In this document: one piece after another, positions 12,501-24,401 of the stretch | Layout of the letters: each line of letters starts with the position of its first letter | Numbering within the stretch: the first letter of the stretch is position 1 | NCBI GenBank assembly: GCA_013365325.1 | Contig: JABVXV010000354.1 | Coordinates: 1-61,619 of the forward strand | Source: Dipetalonema caudispina | Lineage: Eukaryota > Nematoda > Chromadorea > Rhabditida > Onchocercidae | DNA: 61,619 nt | Direction of reading: 5' to 3' | Position numbers and translations under genes: made by a program | Notes under the pieces: model-generated | What the model saw: only the letters and a program-made list of their open reading frames with translations | Database searches by the model: none | Told to the model about the DNA's origin: nothing

Positions 12501-15500
12501 GTAATTTTATATTTCATACGAAAATTTAAGTTTAAAATAATGAAATCCTAGCAAATTTAAATTTGAGGATAAAATAAAATTAATCGGTTTTTGGTGCGTT
12601 TTTTTGTTTTTTTGGAATATATTTGAAAAATTGCTAAGATTATATTATGCATGAAAATAAATGACCTATCGATAAATAGATAAGTTTCGAGGTGAAGTGA
12701 TGTCGGAAGTGATGATCAAACATTCTTAGAGAAAAAAAGAGAAAAGGGAGGATTAAAATAATTTGAAATTTCTGATTATTCATTTTCATTTTCATAAACT
12801 GTTTAGCACATTTTTTATTAATATTTTGTTTAAGAAAAGAAATTTAAGATAAAATTCTTAATTTTCAAATTGCAGTTTCATTATCAAATGCAGAAGTAGA
12901 ATTTTTTTGATTCAATTAAAATTTTAGCTTTCAAAATTTCGAATTTAGTTATGAAAACTTATTTTGCAAATAGTCATTTTGCTACGATTTGTTGCAATAT
13001 CTCTTCCATTTTCCTCTCTTAATATTTTCTGAAAATTAATTGCAGCGATCATTTAGTCATTTTTTCCAAATCTCAGAATAACTATAACTGTTATTTTTTT
13101 TCGAAGGGGAAGGAGAGAAAAGTAGAGAAAGAGAGAGAGCGATACTTTTGATATTTGAGAAATAACCCTTACGAGGTCATTACCGTAATAGGCGTGGGAT
13201 GCAGCGGCAGCAGCAAACGGAAATGACGTAGCAGCGGCAGCAGCAGCAGCAGATCCACGTAATGAAGAGGATACAACAGGATAATAATTCTGTGTTCCAC
13301 CAGCAGCATACATTCCGGTATAACTTGCGCTTGAATAACCGCTATTGTAATAAGGTGTAGCACTGATTATACGAGAATCTAGAAAATGCTTAGCCTTTGA
13401 CCTTTAAAAATGGATGAATGAAGTATGAATTTGCCATATCGAATTCTTTTTTCTTTTCCATTAATAAAGAAAACAATTTTGATATGATGAATGGCAAAAT
13501 ATAATGTAATAAATTTATAAAAGAAAATTAGTTAAAATTAGTAATGAAAAATCGCTAAAACTAATTTACTATTATCAATCATTGATTTTCACTTTTTCTG
13601 TACCAAAGTTTGATTTTGACGTTTCGAAATAAAAATGATCTTTTTCATTACTAAGCCATGCAATGTTGCTAATAAGTTGAATTTATGCAAAATTTGATAA
13701 TTCTTTTGTTTAATATATTACCATAAGCGACCGCAGCTGCTGTAGCAGCTGCGGTATCCGACATAGCTGTAAGTGCAACCGGACGTTCGGATAATGTTGG
13801 CATTAAATTTTCCGGTTTTACACCACTCGGCAGCTGTGTTAAACCAAATGATGCACCAAAAAATGGTGGAGTTTCTAGATGTCCTGCTGATTCATGACTA
13901 AAAGTACTAGTAAAAGTAGAAAATTTTATCAAAATTTACAAAGTTTTAAAATTAGGTCTAAATTTAAGTCAAAAATAAATAATTGCAAGCCTGTTATTAA
14001 GTATGAAAATATGCAAAAAATATCTAGCCATATATATATATATATATATATGATGAAATTAATAAAACTGTTGTCTTTCTGGCCTAATTTTTAACCCAAA
14101 GCCTATTTTGTTACCTTTAATTAATTGAAAGAAATGCGATCCAACCAATTATTATATGGTTTCTATTTTCATTATTTTTTTGTTCCAATGTCTAAATAAA
14201 TTAAGTTCTAATCGAGCAAAATAAGGAGCAGTTAAAATACTTTAATTTTTATTAAATTTAATAAAAAATTTCCAACCTTACAGAATTATTTGATGAAGAT
14301 GAAAGCCGAAATGCACTATTTTTCACCTGAAATTATTTGTACAAAAAAGAGCTGAAGTATTGAAGGAATAAAATTTCGATACTGCATTATATTTAATTTC
14401 GAAAATTTGAAATGGTTTGAACAAAGGGTGAGAAAAATCATATTATGTGAAATTTTAGTATGAAAGGGACTAAAATGCTGAAATTTAATCGAATTTTAAG
14501 AGAACTGATAATATCAATTCTTGCATTACACAGAAATTGCATTTACACGAAAATACTATTAAATTTTAAATTTTGATAATAAATAAGCATTTTCAAATAT
14601 TAAAGTACAAAATAAGTACACATACACACATACACACATACACATATACCACATACACACATACCACATACACACATACACATACACACATCACACACAG
14701 ACGGATAGACAGATGGATAAATAAATCTTTGCTAGCTAACTGGTGAAATTTTTTTGAAATGGAAATTTAATACTAAATTTTATATCTAAATCTAATAGAT
14801 TCAGATTTATTATCATACCAAATTTAATATTAATTATTAATATTAAGAATATAAAATGCCTAATTTTTTTTACAAATTTTCTTCATATTCTAAAATGGTT
14901 TTTATCCATTCAAGCTTATTTTTTTGCAAAGTAAAAAGGAAAAAAGTAGGAAAAAAAACCCGCCGAGAAAGATGAAAAAGTGGACAGGTGCCACCGCAGG
15001 GGTCCTACTACACACTACGGTGCAATTAACCTATAACCTCAAACAATCAAGCCTTCTCTTCCTAATCCAAAATTACGGCTGATGCTTGTCCCATCCATTC
15101 ATTTGTCCACTCTCTGTTCCTTTTTTGCCTTTTTCCTCTTGTCCATTACTTTATTTCTGCCTAATTATCCATTCTGAATAATTCATTTCACTGTGAGCTA
15201 AAACGCAACGATTACAAAAATAACAGAGTGAAACGAACTGAACAATTATTAATTTGGCGGCTTTTCCTTTTTCTTATATGCAAAATTGTTACAATTTAAA
15301 CTGAGAAAAATTATGCAATAGTAATGGTATTTTGACGATAATGACAGTTAAAGCATACTGTTAAGCAATTTTAGAAATATTAGAATTTAAAAAATTCAAT
15401 TTCAATTTCCTCTTAAATAGTAACTGTATGATGACCATATCGCCTTAAAAATCTTCAAATTTGGAATTTTTAGAGCTTAATCTGATCGACTTCTAAAATT

Positions 15501-18500
15501 TTAATACTTAAGTATAATTTTAAACTGAGTGATTTTTTGATGAGGGAAAATTGCATAGATCTAAAATGAATTGGAACTGAAAATAAATCTGCGAAATTGA
15601 TTGCTCACATTACTGATCATGCGATGAAGTATTCATTTAGTGAAACATTTGAATATTACAAATAAAATTTGCGATGTATCGGAGGGGTGAAACTTTTCTT
15701 TGGAGCAATTTATGAAGAAATTCTTAGAAAGAAAACAATGACATCGTAGGAAATAGACATCGTTAACATTTTACTTAAATTTTAAAAATATACAAAACTT
15801 TAAAATAGGAAAAAATTTTGCAAAGAATATAAATTTTGCTGGCTAAATTTAGTTTTAACAAAAACAAATGAAATAACAGACTTGGAGCTTTATTTAAATT
15901 TTGAAAAAAACACTAACAATAAGGGTGAAATAATTAATTTTAATGTTTAAGGAAGGGAAAAAGTCACCTTTTTGTTATTTTTTCATAAATGTATGATTTG
16001 TTTGCATAAAATATGTATGAATAAATGATAGGAAGTCATTAAAATAGGTCATGACCAGTGGTAATTGGTAGGAAAGTTTGTCAAAGAGTGGACAAGGGCT
16101 AAATATCAGGTTAGAATATGGATGAACAGATGTTCTCAGAGGTTTATGCAAATATTGTTGATGGTAAAGTGGAAGATATAATGCAAACATAACCTAATGT
16201 TGCTAATAATCAGCATGGAAAGGAAAAAAAAACTGTGTGAGAGGGTAAAACTGTATCAGGAAAGAAAAAAAAAAACGGAATAACATGATTTGATAAGTAA
16301 ACTGGAAAAGATATGGTACCATACGGTAGTTATGTTGAAAATATTTGACATCATATTTGCTTGATAATTAAAAGTTATATTTTAAAAATATTAATTAACA
16401 ATTACATTTATTTAAAGCTGTTTTTAATGATAGACAATAATAACTGGGATCAAATATTGATTGCAAATCTAAGTGATTAATTTAGGAAATTTATTAACTT
16501 TTCGCTCTACAATATTAATCAAATATAATCTGATAGTTATCAAAAAAGGCTCAAGCATTTCGTATAAAAATTGATGATGTTAATATGCTGAAATCTGATA
16601 GCTATTAAAAAGTTAAACAGTTAAAACAGTTAAAAGATCGGAAAATCAAAAATTAAAATCAATGAATTCGTTAATTTTCTAAGCAATCAATTCTAAATTC
16701 TCATTCCATTTTGCAGCTCTACTTTTGAGCATTTGTCGCCTCCGAAATAATTTGAACCTCTGCTACCATCGAATGGAAATTGAGAGCTCAAATTTTTTTT
16801 TCGATTGGTCATTTAAAATCTGTTAAATTATCATTACTGATTAAACCATTTCAAAAAACTTTGAGGTTGCTATTTTTAAAAAATTTTTACTTAAATTTGT
16901 CATTCCTTTTATTAGGTAAACTTAAAGCATATTTGATTTCTAGCAATTATTGATGAAATGAATAATTTGATATAACTTGAATTTCATTTCCAAGTATTAC
17001 AATATTTCATTTAAGAGTTGTAATTCCTGGGAAACTTGCTAAAGTAAAAAAGTATTAACAAAGGTAAAGTTATAATATTAAGAACAAAAATAGGTATTAT
17101 CAAAACAGCTTGTTCTTAACAAGTAAGTAAATGATTGAGTAAACAGATGAAACAGCAATTTAGGTAATTCAGGACTTTAACAAAATGCTTTGAACTAGTG
17201 TTTAAATTATTAAATAACATATATGGCTCCCCCATACTATCAGTAAATAATTAATTCCTACTGATAATGATGACAGTATTAATGATCATTTATAGGGATC
17301 AAAGGACTAGATTTATCAGTAAAAAAGACAAGTATTAATTAGCTAAACTTATTACATTTTCAAGACTACGGTATCGTTTTGAAGGAGATTCAATGATGAG
17401 TAGAAATAAATATTTTAAACTTACATCGGCAAATTTCTGATCTGTTAATCAACAAAAAATTTTGCTGAAATTACAAAAAACAACGATGTAAATTGTGATT
17501 ACAATAATTATTACCATTATTATTGCTATTATTACTGTCATAATCATCATCATCAATAACAATAGCAATAGCAATATTATCGTCATCAATAACAGCAGCA
17601 GTAGCAGCAGTAGTGGTAAGAGGAAGTGGTAATTTGACACTTTCCTGTAGTTTTTCCTACTCTTTCATCTACTTCAAATCTATCCGATCGTATAATCCAA
17701 CCAAACTTACTAAAATGCGTCATTTGGTGTTTCATATGCTAACCTTTAAGCATCCGCCAACTATCGAAATAAAATATCAATGGAAGATGAAAAGATAAAA
17801 AAAAAGAAGAAAAAAAGATTTTTATAATAATACCAAATTTTTTTTCTTTTTATTGGATATAACAAAAAAAAAAAAAAAAATAAATTCCATAAGTGAAACT
17901 TTAATGAAATGAGATTGTCTTTCGGTTCTTTCAGATATAAGTGAGGAAAAGTTTTGTGACCAACATTGAACATATATTTTTTTGTTTTGCGATGAATCAA
18001 AAGGATACATAAAATATTTAAATGGTAGTTGAAAGTTACATATAGAAATCTAATATTATTTATTACAGCATTATTTAATAATTTTGAATAATTAGTTACA
18101 CTAAAAGATTCATGATTAAATTTGCATACTTTTCATAACATATTAAGTATAATATAAATACTAAATATGAAATACTAAATATAGTATAAATATTAAATAT
18201 GTATTAATTAGAAGTTTATCAATCTTTGTCTGACATATTAGACAAAGATATATAAACTTATGTAATTCAGATTTAAATTTATTTATGAATCCTCCCAGTA
18301 GAAGGAAACCCTTATAATATTTACAAAATATAGTGGAATGAAAAAGTTATATCTTCTTTATGATAGGTCAAGTTACACCTATACTTCATATACTTACTCA
18401 TTTTTTTGCTACGGTAAGCATAATGTAGTATAAATCTTTTTGTTTGTTTATTTTTTCCTTTTTTTTTTTTTTTTTTTGTCAGAACCTAAAATTTATTCAA

Positions 18501-20130
18501 AAACTTGGCAAAAAATACAATACAAATGATAAGGTGTAAGATTAATTAACTCATATCATCAATTGCTTAATTTTTAATTACTACATTTTTAGTACCATAA
18601 CTAAATGGTAATTATGATTATTGCAATAATTTAGCTACATGACACAGAAATCACTTAAGTTTAATATCATAATTTTGCAATACGAAATAAATTATTAGAA
18701 TATGAGTTAAATAAAACTTTTAGTACCATAACATCATAATTCAAGGATGAAGAAAAAAGTTTGAATATTGAAAAGAATAATAATTCTATTTAGAGTAATC
18801 ATTATTTTTCTCATATATGAAAAAGATTGTATGTCTTAGTATTACGTAACATTTTTGTTGACAATACGGAATTTCAGAACAGTTGTAGGAGAGAAGAATA
18901 TTTTGAAGTGGACTTAAGATTGATGCAACAATAACAATTAATGATTAAAACTATCAAATCATCTACTGTATAATATTTATTAACTTTTTCCTTTTTCTCT
19001 TTTTCTTCAAGTTTTTTTATTTTTTCTACTTTTAAATGAATAAATTTTTGGTTAAAATTTGTCATAATTCATTTTATTCTGTAGTAAATCATTTTATAAA
19101 TAAAGCATATTTTATGAAATGATTAAATGATTCGATAGTGATTGCATATGGTAAGACTAATTAATGATAATGCAATAATAATTAATATATTTAATATTTC
19201 TTCAAATTCTTGAAATAATCCATGCAAAATTTTCAATCAAAAATAAATAATAATGATTGGTTAGTTTTATTGGTTAGTTTTTTTTTTCCCCCACCCATTT
19301 TTGGAATGATTTTTTATTTTCTTTTGGAATTGTGACAATTAATTTGATAATAATTTAATCCTAATATATTTTATATTTTTATAAAGCTCCAAAGGAGGAA
19401 TGCAAGAAAAAATCGCACAATTTGTTGTTTATTGTTTTTCTTTTTGGTAAGAAAAAGGAAGGAAATGAAATGAAAAAGTAATATTTCATAAAGCTTCAAT
19501 TTGACCTTTTCTAAAAGACAAAGAGGTGAAAAAATGACAATGTTAAATGAAAACCATTTAATGTAAATGTGAAAAAGGAAGAAAAGATGGATCATCTTAT
19601 ATGTTCTTTTTCTTCATTTCTAATATTTTTATATGAAAAAAGAAGGAAATGAAAATATTTGTAATTGTAACGAAAAAAAAACCTGAATACCAGAAATGAT
19701 CTGTCTATTTCATTTCTCATATTTGTTAATTAATTTAAACATTAACTATGATAAAGAAGTTAGATTAGGAGAGAAATTACTACTTGTGCAAATAATTAAT
19801 GGGACTTTCTCATGATTAATTACCCTATTGCGAAAATTTCTTAAATTTTGGGTTTATTTAATTTGAAATCAAAAATCAATTAATGGGCATGAGAGTTGAG
19901 CAATAAATTAATAGCTTAGATTAAACAGTAGGAAAATTTAGAAATTTAGTAGTAAAGAAAAAACTTGCTAAAAAGTAATTTATCTAATTAATGAATAAGT
20001 TATTTCCTATATTTTTAAGCCAAAAGTAAATTTTAATAAAAATTTATTTAAATATTAGCAAAAAAAAGAAGAGAAATAATCAACCTACCGTACTTTTAAT
20101 ACTATCATTTGCACCGTCAAGTTGTAGCAT
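6587..20130 (-). CDS. eya-1: Eyes-absent homologue (EYA/eya-1), 11 coding exons, 516 aa
   Basis: EYA proteins are SIX-homeoprotein co-activators with a C-terminal HAD-type tyrosine phosphatase (EYA) domain. Coding exons, 5' to 3': 20130-20089, 14326-14277, 13897-13722, 13378-13184, 12498-12374, 11331-11250, 10779-10565, 10454-10229, 9713-9590, 9180-8949, 6670-6587. All phases join. The N-terminal half (residues 1-220) is Tyr/Ser-rich with alanine runs, as in other EYA transactivation regions. The EYA domain spans about 240-516 and contains GGVDWMRKLAAKYQ, VLLTGENIVSTLAK, NVYSMMKIGKEAVIDRI and the end NIPLWKV...HLALSHHLLS. Motif I is IWEMEDI instead of WDLDET, and motif IV is STH instead of GDG, so key acidic residues are missing. 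The start ATG (20130) sits 6 bases after a CACAG acceptor, possibly a trans-splice site; upstream coding exons are not excluded. Exon 2 can end at GTAAGG or GTTGGA, and only the latter keeps phase. Confidence 0.92.
11015..11165. repeat. Degenerate 31-bp minisatellite in an eya intron
   Basis: Three full 31-bp copies (11015-11045, 11046-11076, 11097-11127) and shorter 20-bp copies (11077-11096, 11128-11147), with a fading tail. The shared core resembles ATTCTACAATTCTGTGAAT followed by TATCATCAAATA. It lies in the intron between the exons at 11250 and 10779. The copies have diverged, so it is old. Confidence 0.75.
11765..11836 (-). tRNA. tRNA-Ala (anticodon AGC)
   Basis: A complete 72-nt cloverleaf. 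The acceptor stem GGGGATA pairs with TATCTCC (one G-T pair), discriminator A. The D arm is GCTC/GAGC with loop AGGGGTA. The anticodon stem CTCCC/GGGAG encloses TTAGCAT, giving AGC. The T arm TGGGG/CCCCA encloses TTCGATT. The internal A box (TAGCTCAGGGGTAGAGC) and B box (GGTTCGATTCC) are intact, and a TTTT pol III terminator follows within about 10 bases. No intron; CCA is not encoded. It lies within the eya intron between exons 12498-12374 and 11331-11250, on the same strand as the host gene. Confidence 0.97.
14030..14051. repeat. (AT)11 microsatellite in an eya intron
   Basis: Eleven AT dinucleotides between eya exons 14326-14277 and 13897-13722. Confidence 0.95.
14617..14700. repeat. CA-rich simple repeat
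   Basis: Imperfect ACACAT/ACATACAC repeats with interspersed ATACC units inside the first eya intron. Confidence 0.95.
18212..18259. repeat. Short hairpin: 19-bp arms, 10-nt loop
   Basis: The left arm 18212-18230 (AAGTTTATCAATCTTTGTC) and the right arm 18241-18259 are reverse complements apart from two mismatches, around the loop TGACATATTA. It lies inside the first eya intron. The arms are shorter than a typical microRNA precursor. Confidence 0.85.
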
Positions 20131-20136
20131 TGCTCG

Positions 20137-23100
20137 CTGTGATAATAAATGACAAATTCAGTAAGAGAGATTTTTTAAATTTTCAATAAAATTCTTCAGC
20201 GAATTTTACTCAGTTAATGAGTGATTTGAAAGGATAATAATGAGAAAGAATGATGAATGATGTTGTATAATTGTTTCGTCGAGAGAAAGGGGAAGAGAAA
20301 AAGAGTGAAAAAGCTTTTTCTTTCTATCTTATTATAATTATAACTTTTCCCTTTCTCTTTCTCTCTCTCACCCTTCTCTCTCTCTCTCTTTTTATCTTAC
20401 TTTTTTCACTTTTTCTTTCTTCCCAATTAACTCTTTTCTTTTATTTTCCTAATTTTCATCATCATCATTTTGCTTTTAAACTATCAGCCCCATCAATATT
20501 GGTAATACTAAACTACCGTATACCAAAGTTCTTACGTAAGTATCATTGAAATGGCATTTCTCAATTTTATAATATATCATCTTAAATCACTACCGTATGT
20601 AATATACATTATATCGCTTATAATTAAGTTAATGTTTACTTGTTTACAATATTATTCATTGTTTTTGTTTACTTATTGTTATATAACACATATATGATAT
20701 TTAATTATTTATAATACTATTTCTTATTTCCATTTATTTACATATGTGATAATTAACTGTCTGCAATATTATTTATTATTTTTGTTTACATTGTCATCTA
20801 TTACATACGTCATTTAACTCTGTGTAAGTACAACTTTTTTAAGTGAAAAATGAATGTATCTTTCTCATTTTGAATATCTCATATAAATTTTATAATTCAA
20901 TTCGATTTTTATTTCCGTATTGTTCATGGAAGTATTGCTAATCATATAAACATAAGAATAAATAGCCAATAAATTAATTGATAGACAAATAAGGATATGA
21001 ATAATTTTGTCGCCTATCTTTATAGTCGACATATACTTAAGTTATTTTTCCTACCAGTCTAATTAATTGTCAAATTAAAAGAAATAATTGAAACGATTGC
21101 GATATTATGAGATTTCGGAAGAAGGTTAATGCCTAATAATATATATATATGTAAAGTTGTATTAAAATTTTGAAAAATATTCAAAAATGTTTAATGTCTT
21201 TCTTTTTTTCTTTCTTCCTTCTCTTCTTCTTATTAACAAATGAAACAGAAAACAAATTTCTGCAATCGTTATTAATAAAAACAAAAAGAAAAAAAAAAAA
21301 ATGAAACAATAAATTAAACTTCATTTCAATTCAGTCGATCAAATTCGAAATATCATAATATCCACAAAAGTCGCATCCTCTTGTCTTAACTTCTTTGACT
21401 TTAATTCAAAAATACTTTATTATTCCATTTCATTTATACGACTGATTAAACCATTTCAATAATTTGCAAAATTTATTTAAAAAAGAAAAAATTCCAAAAT
21501 AGAAAAAGAAAATATTATTTTTTGTGGCATAAATTACCAAAATAATTCGGTTAGAAACAAAAAAAGAAGAATACGGCTACTGATCAGCTATTAATTAATT
21601 TCTTTTTAATTTACAGAAATTTCATAGATCAGTTGTCTTTTAGATTTAACAAGCTTAATAATAATTCCATAAAAAAGTATGAAATTGTGCCTAGAATTTT
21701 TAAAATTTACAAATTGTACTTCAACCATTATGATTAAAGAAAAAATCAAATTAAGTTTAAAAATGGCCAGAATTTATAAAATTCATCAGCAAATTGAGCA
21801 CAGTTTATGAATGCAAAAACTGAACAATAACGAATTATTTCAGCTTATAAATTCATACATTTCCCTCATTTCCCATCCTACCCTTTCTTACCTAACCTAT
21901 CTTATACCTACCCAAACTTACCCTACCCTTATTCCATTCTATCTATATTTATTTCTTCCCATGTTTAAATCCTATTTTAGTGAATGATAGCTTCCTCTCT
22001 TCCATATGTATCGTTAATCGTAGATTCAAATGTAAACATATCATTTTTCAAATTATCGATTCTTTTTTTTTTTTTTTGAAAATGTATGTCTGCAAGTTAT
22101 GCATGTATGCAATCCAACCATCGTTAATTTTGCCATTCATCCATTTGAAGTGGGAAAAAAAAAAGGGATAAAATAAAATGAAAGATTCCATTTTTGCAAT
22201 AATCTATTGGTGCTATTTTAGAATTAGCACCAAATTATATGAGAAAAATATGAATTGAATAAAATTTTTAGACAAAACAGTTTAATTTTTTAATTAACTA
22301 ACTAATTAATTTAAGTAATTTGATCAATTCTCCTCTCGTTTTCATTCTATCTTTAACTTCAATTTAAGTTTGGAAATAAAAGTTCGAATGGAAATCTGAA
22401 GATCAGATATGATAGAAAGAAAATGAACTGAATTAAATAGATGGAAAATGTTTTATAAGTAATAATTTTTGGTCTACAGAATGTAAATTGAAGAATTTAA
22501 ACTTCAATATTTAATTTAAAGAGGTATAAAGTTGGGACTGATGGAAGGTGAAGCATTTTGATAAGTAGTAATTTTCAATGTACAAAAGGTAAGCTAGAAG
22601 GTCTCGAATTTTGAAATCTAAAATTTAAAAGTTTACAAATTTAAATAATTATCTTTCCTACCTCTTCTTCTTCTTCTTCTTTATTTGCTTACTTTCTTTT
22701 AATTTGACTTTATGCTCTTTAGTTAGCACATACAAAACTAAATTTTTGATGAAAAAAAGGAAAAAAATTTGGAGTTACAAGGAATACTTTAATCTAAAAT
22801 TCATTAAAATTTTAAGTAACAATTAATTCATTAGAGCATAGAGGAAATCAATGGAAAAGAAATTATAAAAAGGTATTAGAAAGAGTTAAAAGCAGCAAAA
22901 AAAAAAGATTTCTTGAATGAAAAATAAAGTTTTAAATAAAAGAGAAATTGTTGTAGTACTATTTAATGTCACATGTTCATTCCATTACAAATAGAAAAGT
23001 GACAGAAAAAATTGAGGAAGTGAAAAGAGTGACAGATAGTCATTGTTAAATTGTATTTGTCAAGTTGAAAAACAACACGATTTGTAAATAAAATCTGACA

Positions 23101-24401
23101 CCTTTTTGAATAAAGAACTATACGAAGTAAATGCTTTCAATTTTAACCTTTTGTATATAAAATTTAAATTTTCTCTTCTCACATTAAAACATAAATGCGA
23201 AAGTGAATTTAATAACAGAATGTTACGTTTTATGTAATAATTCATTTAAGAATGAAGAAGAAAAACATTCTAATATCATATTTGTACCTGTGAAGAAATT
23301 GTCATGTGTGATGTAAAATAATGTTTAATGAAAAAGAACGAATAGTTGATGTATAAAGTTAAAAATGAAATTATAGGATCATTTTACTTTTTGACTAAAA
23401 TCAATAAATGTTATAGTCATCACGTGGAAAACGTAAATTATAATAAAATGTCAGTGTAAGTTATCGGGAAAATATCTGTGAAAGAAAAAGCACAGGATGT
23501 TACAATATACTGAGTAGATTATATTTTTTTAAAAGCTTTATCGAAGTTTCAAAATTTCCAAAAAAAATAATTGAAGCTAATAAAAATAGTTAAACGGAAT
23601 TTTTCAGGTCAATGAAAATGATGTAAAGATTGCATTTTTTTTTTTTTCCTACATAGCACAAACACAACAAATGGATAATTTGGAATATTTTAAATTGAAA
23701 AATAAATTTAAACAACATGCCCAAATATTTATTAATTATATTTATTGATTTATGTATATATATACGAGTTGGATATTATTCCATATTTAAAAGATGTAAA
23801 CTAAATATTAATTATATTGATTGATTTATGTATATATATACGAGTTGGATATTATTCCATATTTAAAAGATGTAAACTAAATATTAATTCAAACTTTATT
23901 ATTTTAATATTTTTAATTGAATACATCAATCAATAAAATGTGGTTAAGCTATTAAAAGTATTGGGAAATTTTATTTTATTTAAAAAGAAAAATTTCACCA
24001 TACTTAAAACATGAACAACTGCAACAAAGTAGGGAAGTAAATCGATAAGTAAATAAAAAATAATAAAAATAAAGCTTTATGTAGTAACCAGGAAATACCG
24101 AAGAAATAATTAATCAATCTTTTATGTTTATTGTATATAACTTCTGAAGGATACATGAAATTTTGACATATATATAAATTTATTTCTACGGATTTAAAAT
24201 TTCCAAAATTCAAGCGATAAAAGATATGCTTGAATTATCGGTTTGAAACTTCAAAAAAAGAACACAGACAGAAGATTAAGCTAGCAAATATAAATAATTT
24301 TGAATAAATTTAATCCAGGAATTCGAAAAGCTGGTCAAAAGAGAGATCAACTAAATAGCCGTGAAAGACGCATAATTTGTATAACAAAATTACGTGGTCA
24401 T
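20137..24401. other. Intergenic region between eya and the lectin gene
   Basis: About 4.3 kb upstream of the eya start exon and downstream of the lectin stop codon; it should hold the eya promoter and the lectin 3' UTR. It contains pyrimidine-rich runs (20345-20420) and a 76-bp tandem duplication (23731-23882). No exon with matching splice signals was seen. Confidence 0.6.
23731..23889. repeat. 76-bp tandem duplication
   Basis: Copies at 23731-23806 and 23807-23882 are almost identical, with one substitution near each start, followed by a 7-base partial third copy. The unit contains a (TA)n stretch and CGAGTTGGATATTATTCC. The near-identity points to a recent duplication. Confidence 0.95.

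Larger units (their letters stand above)
14327..20088 (-). other. Large first intron of eya (5.8 kb)
   Basis: The intron between the start exon and the second coding exon. It contains a CA-rich simple repeat (14617-14700), a less AT-rich block at about 14985-15125 that includes a CAGGTG E-box, an open frame at 15975-16190 (minus) without splice support, and a 19-bp hairpin at 18212-18259. Large first introns often hold enhancers in developmental genes; that this one does is inference. Confidence 0.7.

Noticed and set aside
15975..16190. 71-codon minus-strand frame in the first eya intron
   Set aside because: Its flanks lack usable splice sites in frame with eya exons, and the EYA reading frame joins without it.
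17449..17640. 63-codon Leu/Ile-rich minus-strand frame
   Set aside because: It is the translation of degenerate trinucleotide repeats (ATC/ATT/AGC) in an intron.
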